A stretch of 39,389 nt of DNA from positions 1-39,389 of the forward strand of contig CACDPV010000012.1 of the NCBI GenBank assembly GCA_902554885.1, in the 5' to 3' direction. Below are positions 1 through 8,071 of this stretch, one piece after another. The stretch comes from Paracoccaceae bacterium (GTDB taxonomy: Bacteria; Pseudomonadota; Alphaproteobacteria; Rhodobacterales; Rhodobacteraceae). Position 1 is the first letter of the stretch; the number at the start of each line of letters is the position of its first letter. A program made the translations under genes and the position numbers. The notes beneath the pieces are model-generated. The model was not told the origin of the DNA, did not search any database, and saw only the letters and a list, made by a program, of their open reading frames with translations.

Positions 1-2
1 CT

Positions 3-1328
3 GGTGCGATTTCACTGATTGCGATGATTACTTCAGCAACAGCAGTAATCGGTCAGGAAATCAAAGTTTGGACAACTGAAACGCAGCCAGCTCGTCTGGA
101 AAGACAAGCAAAAATGGCGGCAGAATATGAAGCTTCAACTGGCGTAAAAGTTGAAATGATACCGGTCGAGGAAAGTGAAATGGGAACGAGAGCCACTGCT
201 GCATTTGCTGCAGGCGATCTTCCTGACGTTATTTACTACGGATTACAATATGCATTACCGTGGACAGAGGCTGGAATACTAGACACCGAAGCAGCTCAGG
301 AAGTTGTAGATGCACTTGGATCAAATACTTTTGCCCCTGGTCCTATTCAAATGGCCACCACTCCAAATGGTGTAGCAGGTGTACCGGTCGATGGCTGGAC
401 CCAAATGGTTGTTTACCGAAAGGATCTTTTCGAGGCAAACGGACTTGAAGCTCCTTCGAGCTACAAAAATGTGACTACGGCACTTTCAAAGCTACACAAT
501 CCTCCAAGTATGTACGGATTTGTAGCCGCCACCAAAGTTGACGAGAACTTTATGAGCCAGGTTTTAGAACACGTTCTTCTGGCAAATGGGGCAACGCCCG
601 TCAGTGCTTCGGGATTTTCGGGTTTTGACGTAGGCAAAACAATCGAAGCATTAGAATTTTATAAGGCAATAGCGGATGCATCTCCTGAAGGCGAGCTATT
701 TTGGCAACAATCTCGCGAACTTTATTTTGCCGGAAAAGCGGCAATGATCATTTGGTCACCATTTATTATGGATGAGTTGGCAGGACTAAGAGACTCTGCC
801 CCACCTACAATTAACTCTGATCCAACAAGTCGTGAATTAGCAAGTGCTACTGGTTTCGTAACGAACTTCTCTGGGCCATCTAACCCAGCTGGCGCTGCAT
901 GGGCTGATTCTAGGTATTTTGGGATAACTGTTGATGCTGATACTGAGGCAGCACAAGAATTTGTGAAATTCGCTGTGGGTGATGGTTATTTGGATACTCT
1001 AGCTATTGCGCCAGAAGGAAAGTTTCCAAGCAGAAATGGTACTTCTAGTAACCCAACTGAATACATCGATGGGTGGTCTAAACTAGACGTAGGGGTTGAT
1101 CGCAGGGCCCCATTATCTGAATTGTACCCTGCTGATGTGATATCCAGTATAGTAGAAGGCCTAGATGTAGCACAAAGATGGGGCGTCTCAGAGGGTCAAC
1201 TTGGCCTAGCATCAAAAATTATTAATAGTCAGGTGATTAACCGCGTTGTTAGGGAATTTATTGATGGTGACATAGCAGCTAACGCTGCTGTAGCAAAGAT
1301 GAACTCAGAGCTATCTAAAATAGACTAG
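3..1328 (+). CDS. Sugar ABC transporter substrate-binding protein (5' partial)
   Basis: Periplasmic binding protein of the CUT1 (MalE/UgpB-like) family, which captures a sugar or glycoside and delivers it to the two permeases that follow. The open frame runs from base 3, so the true start lies left of the window. The first residues visible (GAISLIAMITSATAVIGQ) are the hydrophobic core and end of a signal peptide, and the ATG at 24 is therefore internal, not the start. The mature part begins near QEIKVWTTE and has the family's features: a DLPDVIYYG segment, a WTQMVVYRKDLFEANG segment, and an AGKAAMIIWSPF segment in the second lobe. The ligand cannot be read from sequence. It is first in an operon with permeases, hydrolase and ATPase, and an 11-bp stem-loop separates it from the permease gene. 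Confidence 0.9.
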   Translation, partial: GAISLIAMITSATAVIGQEIKVWTTETQPARLERQAKMAAEYEASTGVKVEMIPVEESEMGTRATAAFAAGDLPDVIYYGLQYALPWTEAGILDTEAAQEVVDALGSNTFAPGPIQMATTPNGVAGVPVDGWTQMVVYRKDLFEANGLEAPSSYKNVTTALSKLHNPPSMYGFVAATKVDENFMSQVLEHVLLANGATPVSASGFSGFDVGKTIEALEFYKAIADASPEGELFWQQSRELYFAGKAAMIIWSPFIMDELAGLRDSAPPTINSDPTSRELASATGFVTNFSGPSNPAGAAWADSRYFGITVDADTEAAQEFVKFAVGDGYLDTLAIAPEGKFPSRNGTSSNPTEYIDGWSKLDVGVDRRAPLSELYPADVISSIVEGLDVAQRWGVSEGQLGLASKIINSQVINRVVREFIDGDIAANAAVAKMNSELSKID

Positions 1329-1346
1329 GTAGATTAGAACTTCCTC

Positions 1347-1380
1347 TTGGAAGGCGGTGATTTAGCTTGCCGCCTTCCAA
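1347..1380 (+). promoter_or_regulatory. Intercistronic stem-loop after the binding-protein gene
   Basis: A perfect 11-bp inverted repeat, TTGGAAGGCGG (1347-1357) and CCGCCTTCCAA (1370-1380), encloses a 12-nt loop. It lies 18 nt after the stop of the binding-protein gene and 41 nt before the permease start. It is followed by As, not a T-run, so it is not a classical terminator. In maltose-type operons such hairpins protect the binding-protein mRNA 3' end and give it higher expression than the permeases; that role is inferred here. Confidence 0.65.
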
Positions 1381-1421
1381 AAAATAAAGCACTTATCCAG
1401 TAAGTTAATTTGGAGCGCACA

Positions 1422-2666
1422 ATGCAAAAAGTGCCGCCATCAGGGCTAGGGCCCTTGGGAAAGCGCGAGGAAAGATTGGCATGGGGCATGCTACTCCCAA
1501 CAATCTTATCAGTCTCTCTAATAATTATATTGCCATTGTGTGCAATTTTCTGGATTAGCTTCAAACCAATTTCCTTAGCAGATTTACGGCCGCCAACAGT
1601 TTTGGTTAAAGAGCAACTAAAGGGTCAGATAAATGCTGCAGGTGATGCTGCTAAAATTCGCTACCGTATTAGGAACTCTAGTCAATCCAAACCACTAACC
1701 GATGTGACAATTTCAGATATAATTCCGGAGTCCTTTGATATCCAAAGTACTGATGAAAGATGTTCAGTTGATGAGACTAACGCAATATACTGCATCATTG
1801 GTGTTTTAGAAGGTGGTCAGCGCGAGGTAATTGAAGCAGAGGTTTTGATTAACGACTCTTTTTTTGGATCTGAAAAACAGTACAAGATAACGCAGCCAAG
1901 CACCTCAAGTGTTGGAGACAACATATTAACAAACTCAGAACTAACCTTTGAAAATTTTCAAAAGATTTTTGACAGCGAGGAATTTATAACAGTTATACTT
2001 ACGACTCTCTTTTATACTGTTTTTGGAACTGTCGGAGCGGTTGTAGTCGGCCTATTCGCTGCATTGCTTTTGAATATTAACTTTCGTGGCAAAGGACTAG
2101 TAAGGGGGTTATATCTTTTTCCCTATGTTGCTCCAGTAATTGCAGTAGCATTTTCATGGATAAATCTATTCGATCCGTTTTCAGGATCTATAAATAGCTT
2201 ACTACTGCAAATGGACGTTTTAGATAGTCCCATCAATTTTTTTGGTCAGCGACCCAATGCTCTAATAATGGTAACGATATTCGAGATTTGGCGATACTTT
2301 CCTTTGTCGTTCCTATTTATTCTTGCGAGAATGCAGTCAATAGATATTGAAATGTACGAAGCGGCAGATATGGATGGTGCCAGTCCACTTCAGAAATTCT
2401 GGTACATAAGCCTTCCGATGCTCATTGGTATAATGAGTATCCTTTTTTTGCTTCGCTTCATTTGGACTTTTAACAAATTTGACGATATTTTTCTATTAAC
2501 TGGAGGTGCCTCAGGTACTCGGACACTGACAGTAAATGTCTATGAGCAGGCCTTCGCAGTATCAAATATTGGAGCCGGAGCAGCTGTCGCCGTAGTTATT
2601 TTTATTTTTCTTCTGATCTTCTCACTTCTGTTCTTTAAATTTTTTAGTCAGGAGGAAGGGCTGTGA
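1422..2666 (+). CDS. MalF/UgpA-type ABC permease with DUF11-like periplasmic insert
   Basis: Inner-membrane permease of the CUT1 sugar ABC transporter, 414 aa, longer than the usual 290-320 aa. I start at ATG 1422 because GGAG (1412-1415) sits 6 nt upstream; an in-frame TTG at 1410 would overlap that SD. TM1 is at about residues 24-48. Residues about 50-170 are then an extra soluble segment whose pattern (YRIRNSSQ, LTDVTISDIIPESF, two Cys at 114 and 124, EGGQREVIEAEVLI) matches the DUF11/conserved-repeat Ig-like fold. The normal core follows from about 188: five TMs and an EAA loop (YEAADMDGASPLQKFW). The segment order TM1-insert-TM2 puts the insert outside the membrane, where the two Cys could form a disulfide. 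The gene overlaps the next permease by 4 nt. The fold assignment is by eye. Confidence 0.88.
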   Translation: MQKVPPSGLGPLGKREERLAWGMLLPTILSVSLIIILPLCAIFWISFKPISLADLRPPTVLVKEQLKGQINAAGDAAKIRYRIRNSSQSKPLTDVTISDIIPESFDIQSTDERCSVDETNAIYCIIGVLEGGQREVIEAEVLINDSFFGSEKQYKITQPSTSSVGDNILTNSELTFENFQKIFDSEEFITVILTTLFYTVFGTVGAVVVGLFAALLLNINFRGKGLVRGLYLFPYVAPVIAVAFSWINLFDPFSGSINSLLLQMDVLDSPINFFGQRPNALIMVTIFEIWRYFPLSFLFILARMQSIDIEMYEAADMDGASPLQKFWYISLPMLIGIMSILFLLRFIWTFNKFDDIFLLTGGASGTRTLTVNVYEQAFAVSNIGAGAAVAVVIFIFLLIFSLLFFKFFSQEEGL

Positions 2667-3877
2667 CTTATAAAAAGACTATTTTTTTCACAGCTTTTAT
2701 CGTTGGAATACTCTGGGCTATAACCGTTTCAATTGTCGTATCCGTTATTCTATCATTCATTACAGGGTCCCCATTAAAACCAAATATTCTAATCGTTATT
2801 AGCATTGGTAGCATTGCAGGCATCTTAATACTTCATTCATTGAGATCCAATCTGATATTATCACTTCTAATAATTTCATCCATTTTATTAAGCACTTTAA
2901 CTTATGGACCGATTACAACTGGCGATGACATTTCACACTTGCTTAATTACGCCAGTCAAAGTCTCTTCGCGGCAAGTACGGTACTACCACTAACAAAAAT
3001 ACTATCTGGGCTCTCTTTTAAAGAGTCAGGGAGACATGAAATAGAAGAAGCTTTTATTAGGTTTTCTTCAGGGTTTGGTCTGATCTTTTTCACTATGATA
3101 GTTCTCATACCATTCTACGTAATGCTGATGACCAGCCTCAAAACACAACAAGAACTTTTATTAAATCCTTTAGATTTCAGTATAGATCTCTCAAAAGGAC
3201 TAATTCTATTCAGAAGCTATTCAGAATTATTCCAAGACTTTGGGTTTGGACGATACCTATGGACAAGTTTTTATGTATCTACAGCAACGGTGCTGGTTAC
3301 TTTAGGATTTTCGATACCTGGCGCTTACGCTGTGGCAAGACTAAGGTTCAGAGGGAGTTCAGCATTTAGCAGATCAATTTTACTGATTTACATGGTTCCA
3401 ATGATTGTACTCGCCTTACCAATATACATCTTATTTTCCCTTACTGGCCTTCGTAATACAATTCTCGGACTTGTGCTAATTTACCCAGTTACGACAATTC
3501 CAGTGGCTCTTTATATGCTGCAGGGATATTTCAGAGGCTTACCATATGAAATAGAAGAGGCAGGCTTGATGGACGGGCTTTCTCGTCTCGCAGTAATCTG
3601 GAAGATAACATTACCACTCGCACTCCCAGCCCTTGCTTCAGTAAGCCTTTATGTTTTTATGATTGCCTGGAATGAATTTTTACTCGCCTTTATGTTATTG
3701 GATGATCCCATAACATTTACCCTTACGAGGGGTGTTGCTTCTTTAAACTCATCAGAAGTTCCACGGCAACATCTCATGGCAGGAGCAGTCATATCTACAG
3801 TGCCAATTTTACTAATATTCCTTTTCCTTGAGCGATTCATGACAAAAGGCCTTACTGCCGGGAGCGTAAAAGGATGA
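2663..3877 (+). CDS. MalG/UgpE-type ABC permease with extra N-terminal membrane segment
   Basis: Second CUT1 permease subunit, 404 aa against about 280 for the family. The start is GTG at 2663, overlapping the previous stop as GTGA, with a strong SD (GGAGG at 2651). Residues 1 to about 120 add roughly four hydrophobic stretches (about 6-32, 42-60, 64-82, 90-114) not normal for MalG. The regular core begins near FIRFSSGFGLIFFTMIVL (about 131) and contains the EAA motif (EIEEAGLMDGLSRLAVIWKI) that docks on the ATPase. It overlaps the hydrolase gene by 4 nt (ATGA), so subunits and enzyme are translationally coupled. The role of the added membrane part is unknown. Confidence 0.9.
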   Translation: MTYKKTIFFTAFIVGILWAITVSIVVSVILSFITGSPLKPNILIVISIGSIAGILILHSLRSNLILSLLIISSILLSTLTYGPITTGDDISHLLNYASQSLFAASTVLPLTKILSGLSFKESGRHEIEEAFIRFSSGFGLIFFTMIVLIPFYVMLMTSLKTQQELLLNPLDFSIDLSKGLILFRSYSELFQDFGFGRYLWTSFYVSTATVLVTLGFSIPGAYAVARLRFRGSSAFSRSILLIYMVPMIVLALPIYILFSLTGLRNTILGLVLIYPVTTIPVALYMLQGYFRGLPYEIEEAGLMDGLSRLAVIWKITLPLALPALASVSLYVFMIAWNEFLLAFMLLDDPITFTLTRGVASLNSSEVPRQHLMAGAVISTVPILLIFLFLERFMTKGLTAGSVKG

Positions 3878-5145
3878 CAAAAAATAAGTGGCTGGAGCTG
3901 GATGAGAAAGCAAGAACTGTTTTATTAAGAAATGATCGAGGTGGTTATACCGTTCCGAGACCAAACCTGTACCCCTACCAATGGAACTGGGATAGCGCTT
4001 TTGCAGGTTGGGGGTTTTCAACTTTTGATACCGAACGCGCATGGCAAGAACTAGAGTCTTTGTTTGCAGGTCAATGGAATAACGGAATGGTTCCTCATAT
4101 CCTATTCCGAAGAAATGACCCTGATTATTTCCCAGGCCCAGAAGTCTGGGGGGTCGAGGGACGCGGACCTATCTCATCAAGCGGCATAAGCCAACCGGCA
4201 GTTGCAGCCACTTTTGTGAGAGAAATCTGGAGAAAAGACAAATCAACTGGTAATGTTAGGCTGAGAAAAATATTTCCTAAACTACTGGAGTGGCACAGAT
4301 GGTTTATGAAATGGCGTCTAAGTGAAAAAAATACTATCTTTATTTCACATCCGTGGGAGGCAGGGCGTGACAATAGCCCTGATTGGGACGAGGCAATGGA
4401 AGCCATTAATCCATGTGACGTCGGTGTTTATACTCGACGCGACACCAGCCACGTTGATAGCTCTATGCGTCCGACTAAAGAGGATTACGATAGGTATCTT
4501 TGGTTGGTCAAACGAGGGCGCGACCTAGAATGGAATGAACAACTCATGTCTGAGAATAGGCCATTTGAAGTTGCTGACCCTACAATGACTTTCATTTTAT
4601 TGCGAGCATCTCGGGATTTATTATACATGGCTGAGGCTCTCAACTTTGATGGTGCTGAAATTTCAGAATGGTGTACTAAGCTATCAGATGGGATAGAATC
4701 GTTAAGAAACCCTGACGGAGGATTTTTTAATGCCATTAACTGTCGTACCGGAGTGCATTCAGGAAATATAACATCTGCATCATTCTTAAATTGGTATGCG
4801 GGAATGCATGATGAAAAAACTCTTGAAGTTTTGTCAAAAACTCTTGAAGAAACAAATTATCCAATACCCAGTCTTTCAATCGACTCTGAAAAGTTTGATG
4901 GGATGAGATACTGGCGAGGGCCTACTTGGGCAATTTTAAATTCTCTAATTGGCCTCGGTTTGTCAGAAATGGGATATCTAGCGGAAGCAAAAATATTAAG
5001 AAATAGAACGCGATCCTTAATCGCTGATCACGGCTTCGCCGAATATTTCCATCCTATCAACGGCACCCCTTGTGGCGGAGACAGTTTTACTTGGACTGCA
5101 GCGGTTTGGCTTGCATGGGCTTCACCATCTAACGGAGACCGCTAA
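3874..5145 (+). CDS. GH63-like glycoside hydrolase (glucosyl/mannosylglycerate hydrolase-like)
   Basis: Cytoplasmic (alpha/alpha)6-barrel glycosidase, 423 aa, without signal peptide. The N-terminus has YPYQWNWDSAF (D40), followed by FAGQWNNGMVPH. The segment HPWEAGRDNSPDWD (D166) and the C-terminal EYFHP (E390), then GGDSFTWTAAVWLAW, are where the general acid Asp and base Glu of the GH63/MGH1-like family sit. Known relatives of this short size include bacterial mannosylglycerate and glucosylglycerate hydrolases, which split the glycoside into sugar plus D-glycerate. Position inside the ABC operon, overlapping both neighbours, indicates that it acts on the imported substrate. A trehalase-like or other alpha-glucosidase specificity is the main alternative. 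Confidence 0.8.
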   Translation: MTKNKWLELDEKARTVLLRNDRGGYTVPRPNLYPYQWNWDSAFAGWGFSTFDTERAWQELESLFAGQWNNGMVPHILFRRNDPDYFPGPEVWGVEGRGPISSSGISQPAVAATFVREIWRKDKSTGNVRLRKIFPKLLEWHRWFMKWRLSEKNTIFISHPWEAGRDNSPDWDEAMEAINPCDVGVYTRRDTSHVDSSMRPTKEDYDRYLWLVKRGRDLEWNEQLMSENRPFEVADPTMTFILLRASRDLLYMAEALNFDGAEISEWCTKLSDGIESLRNPDGGFFNAINCRTGVHSGNITSASFLNWYAGMHDEKTLEVLSKTLEETNYPIPSLSIDSEKFDGMRYWRGPTWAILNSLIGLGLSEMGYLAEAKILRNRTRSLIADHGFAEYFHPINGTPCGGDSFTWTAAVWLAWASPSNGDR

Positions 5146-6185
5146 TGGGTTCTATTAAGTTATCAGCCATCGAAAAATGGTATAATGAAGCACAAGTCAT
5201 AAAGGGTATTGATCTTCAAATACAAGCTGGTGAGTTCATCATTTTTGTTGGGCCGTCTGGTTGTGGAAAATCAACATTACTAAGAATGATAGGTGGTTTA
5301 GAAGAAACATCTCGAGGTAAAATAAGTATAAACGGCCAAGAGGTTACAGATAAGCCTCCTGCAAAACGTGGACTCTCAATGGTATTCCAATCTTACGCCT
5401 TATATCCTCATATGTCGGTTAGAGAAAATATGGGGTTCAGTCTTAAGACAGCTGGGAAAAGTAAAGATTATATTAGGAAAAAGGTCTTGGATACAGCTAA
5501 AGTTCTGAGACTGGAAGATCTACTTGATCGTTTTCCAAAAGATCTGTCTGGCGGACAACGTCAACGTGTTGCAATTGGTAGGTCAATCGTAAGAGCACCT
5601 TCCGCCTTCTTGTTTGATGAGCCTCTTTCGAACTTGGATGCAGCACTGAGAGTAGAGATGCGGCTAGAAATTGCTAAGCTACACAAGTCTCTCCAATCAA
5701 CAATGATATATGTAACACACGACCAAACAGAAGCAATGACGCTAGCAGATCGCATAGTAGTGCTGGATGATGGCAAAATAATACAGGTTGGAACTCCACG
5801 TCAGCTATATAAAAAACCTTCCAATCTATTCGTTGCTCAATTTATTGGTTCACCTAAAATGAACATCATAAATTGTAACAAATTAACCAACTCTTTCCTC
5901 GGTAATATAACTGCAAATAAACATCTGGAAGTTATGCCCCAAAAACTTGGAATTCGTCCAGAGCATATAAAAGTAAACTCTAAAAGACAGAGCGTTATTA
6001 AAGGGATAATTGATGTAATAGAGTACTTAGGCGCTGACAGTTTTCTGTTCGTAGATTGCAAAGATTTGGGGATAATTACGGTAAGAGTCGATGGATCACA
6101 CGAATTTAACTTAGGTGAAATGATTAATCTGGAATTTCAGAGAGAAAATACTCATTTTTTTGATTGTAGTGGCGCAAGAATGTAA
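5145..6185 (+). CDS. Sugar ABC transporter ATP-binding protein (MalK/UgpC family)
   Basis: ATPase that powers the importer, 346 aa. Visible motifs: Walker A GPSGCGKST (36-44), Q-loop Q82, signature LSGGQ (134-138), Walker B AFLFDEP (154-160), and H-loop H192 in YVTHDQTEAM. After about residue 235 comes a C-terminal TOBE/MOP-like regulatory domain containing LGIRPEHIKV, typical of MalK/UgpC. Start ATG 5145 overlaps the hydrolase stop codon (TAATG), so the gene is translationally coupled. MalK-type ATPases often serve several permease pairs, but here it is clearly part of this operon. Confidence 0.95.
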   Translation: MGSIKLSAIEKWYNEAQVIKGIDLQIQAGEFIIFVGPSGCGKSTLLRMIGGLEETSRGKISINGQEVTDKPPAKRGLSMVFQSYALYPHMSVRENMGFSLKTAGKSKDYIRKKVLDTAKVLRLEDLLDRFPKDLSGGQRQRVAIGRSIVRAPSAFLFDEPLSNLDAALRVEMRLEIAKLHKSLQSTMIYVTHDQTEAMTLADRIVVLDDGKIIQVGTPRQLYKKPSNLFVAQFIGSPKMNIINCNKLTNSFLGNITANKHLEVMPQKLGIRPEHIKVNSKRQSVIKGIIDVIEYLGADSFLFVDCKDLGIITVRVDGSHEFNLGEMINLEFQRENTHFFDCSGARM

Positions 6186-6207
6186 ATTTAAGAAATAAAT
6201 CATATAA

Positions 6208-6897
6208 ATGAAAAGATCCGAAATAAATACTATAATCTTAGAAGCTAACGAGATGATTAAATCTTTTGGTTATTACTTACCGGACTTTGCATATTGGTCA
6301 GCGGAAAAATTTAAAGAAAAACAAACAGAAGCCGAAGAGATAATTAAAGCAGGATGCGGCTGGGATATAACGGATTACGGTAGAGGTAATTTCAACACAA
6401 CTGGTCTTTTTCTATTCACGCTGCGAAATGGAAAGCTAGCAGATTTAGCGAAAGGAAAAGGGATGTGCTACGCTGAAAAGCTACTTATCTCACGGCATAA
6501 TCAGTTAGCACCTATGCATACCCACATTAAAAAAGCCGAAGATATAATAAATCGTGGTGGTGCGAATCTAGCAGTAGAAATTTTTGGCTCTGACCAGCAA
6601 GGTAACTATGACGAGCAAAGAGGCGGCGTTGTTTATTGTGATGGAATAAGGCGATCATTTTCACCAGGAGAAAGAATTATTTTAAAACCCGGTCAAAGTA
6701 TAACCTTATTGCCTGGAGATTGGCATGCTTTTTGGGGTCACGACGGCGATGTACTCGTTGGTGAGGTTTCTACGGTAAACGATGATTCAGAAGACAACAT
6801 TTTCCGTGATCAAGTATCACGATTTTCCGACATCGATGAAGATACTGCACCAATCCATTTATTAGTTAGCGATTACGAAAAATGGCTAAACGCATAA
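6208..6897 (+). CDS. D-lyxose ketol-isomerase family cupin
   Basis: Sugar isomerase of the D-lyxose isomerase family, 229 aa (family about 225-230). Cupin metal ligands are visible: H104 and H106 in PMHTHIKKAEDI, with E111 in the same motif, and H173 in PGDWHAFWG. Characterised members interconvert D-lyxose/D-xylulose and D-mannose/D-fructose using Mn2+. The gene starts 22 nt after the ATPase with only a weak SD, so it is probably co-transcribed. In context it could turn an aldose released by the upstream glycosidase, for example mannose, into a ketose for central metabolism; that link is inferred. No kinase follows; the next gene is on the other strand. Confidence 0.85.
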   Translation: MKRSEINTIILEANEMIKSFGYYLPDFAYWSAEKFKEKQTEAEEIIKAGCGWDITDYGRGNFNTTGLFLFTLRNGKLADLAKGKGMCYAEKLLISRHNQLAPMHTHIKKAEDIINRGGANLAVEIFGSDQQGNYDEQRGGVVYCDGIRRSFSPGERIILKPGQSITLLPGDWHAFWGHDGDVLVGEVSTVNDDSEDNIFRDQVSRFSDIDEDTAPIHLLVSDYEKWLNA

Positions 6898-6955
6898 CTG
6901 ATAAATTAGCAAAAGCTAATCAAGAAAAAGTCCACCGAATGCGATGCACTACTAC

Positions 6956-7393
6956 TTAATTTCGATACACGCTATGACACGACTTACACGTTTTACCTAG
7001 TGAAAGAACAACATCTCTCAACCCATCTTCATCAACTAATGAACCACCTGCATCAATTGCGGCTGTTTTAAGGTTTAAGGCTTTATTAACAAAATCTTCA
7101 TAGTTACTCCAAATTTCAGGTTTAGCTTCTGCATGAGGATCGACTGCTTCGATCTCAAAGAGTCTAGGTGTTTGATCAGCCAATTTTTGGATATTCTGGA
7201 TTGCCGATTTTGCACTAACCAAGTCAAAGTTTACCTGCCCCTTCAACATAAGACCTAAAACACGCATGTTATCTGAAATTTCGCTCATCGCTTTCGTTCG
7301 CGCCGTTACAGCTTCACTTTCAACACTTGCAATAGAGTGCATCGCCGTGCCACAAATAATAATGCCAGCTATGGCCAAATATTTTAATTGCAC
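6956..7393 (-). CDS. Cytochrome c' (class II c-type cytochrome)
   Basis: Periplasmic four-helix haem protein, 145-aa precursor. I use GTG at 7393, which has a GAGG SD 6 nt upstream. Residues 1 to about 22 are a signal peptide ending near MHSIA. The haem-binding CKSCH lies close to the C-terminus (KTCKSCHSVYRN), as in cytochromes c', with the family-like ARTKAMSEISDNM segment in the first helix. Such proteins bind NO or CO and are linked to NO tolerance. It stands alone, converging with the sugar operon and divergent from the small gene at 7511. Confidence 0.88.
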   Translation of the reverse strand: MQLKYLAIAGIIICGTAMHSIASVESEAVTARTKAMSEISDNMRVLGLMLKGQVNFDLVSAKSAIQNIQKLADQTPRLFEIEAVDPHAEAKPEIWSNYEDFVNKALNLKTAAIDAGGSLVDEDGLRDVVLSLGKTCKSCHSVYRN

Positions 7394-7510
7394 AAATTAC
7401 CTCGCAATTGTCAGAATTATTTAGCCGATCTTAAGCCAGCTATTTTCCCTTAGTTGGTAATTGTAGACGAAGTCTGCTTCGAGGCAACAGTTTATAAAAT
7501 TTGGAAAGGT

Positions 7511-7870
7511 ATGATCAAAGTGGAAGAAAAGTGCATTCAAAAACAAATCAATAAGTTATGCGAAAACTACTCAAAACATACTGGAACAGAATTTATTAAC
7601 TACTATGATCCAGCTTTTTTAAAATGGCTCGAAAAAGTTAATCCTACTGAATTAAGCAAGAATAAAAGAGTTTACACATACATCGAAACAAGTAAGTTTG
7701 CACAGGCAATTATGGATGCCTACATGACTTCTATGAATGAAGTTTCAAAAAAACTAAATGATCAAGTATCGAAAAATTCTTATACTAAAGAGGAAGTAAT
7801 TGAAATTGTTTTTGAAGCGTTTAATGCGGCAAAAATGATTGGTGAGGACCAAATCAAAAGCATTAAGTAA
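7511..7870 (+). CDS. Hypothetical protein, 119 aa
   Basis: Soluble, probably helical protein that I do not recognise. An in-frame TTG at 7454 would add 19 residues but has no SD, whereas ATG 7511 follows GGAAAGG, so the shorter form is preferred. There is no signal peptide or membrane segment. The N-terminal half contains KCIQKQINKLCENYSKH, and the C-terminal half is two charged amphipathic stretches. It is divergent from cytochrome c' and shares its promoter region, so co-regulation is possible but unproven. Confidence 0.6.
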   Translation: MIKVEEKCIQKQINKLCENYSKHTGTEFINYYDPAFLKWLEKVNPTELSKNKRVYTYIETSKFAQAIMDAYMTSMNEVSKKLNDQVSKNSYTKEEVIEIVFEAFNAAKMIGEDQIKSIK

Positions 7871-8071
7871 AGCCTTTTTCGGCTTAATAAGTATATTATT
7901 AACGGTGAATTTTATAAAATAGTTGAATTATAGTCGATGAAGATAAGCAACACAAATTACTCGCGACAAAATATCTCTTGAAAAAAAGACAACGTTTTGG
8001 TTCACTGATCTAGTTAGGTTTACCCTAATTTGGGCTATTTTAACGAGAAACCGATAGATGGGATTGTTCCT

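Noticed and set aside
7870-7885. AAGCC/GGCTT hairpin as a terminator
   Set aside because: Only 5 bp and no T-run follows.
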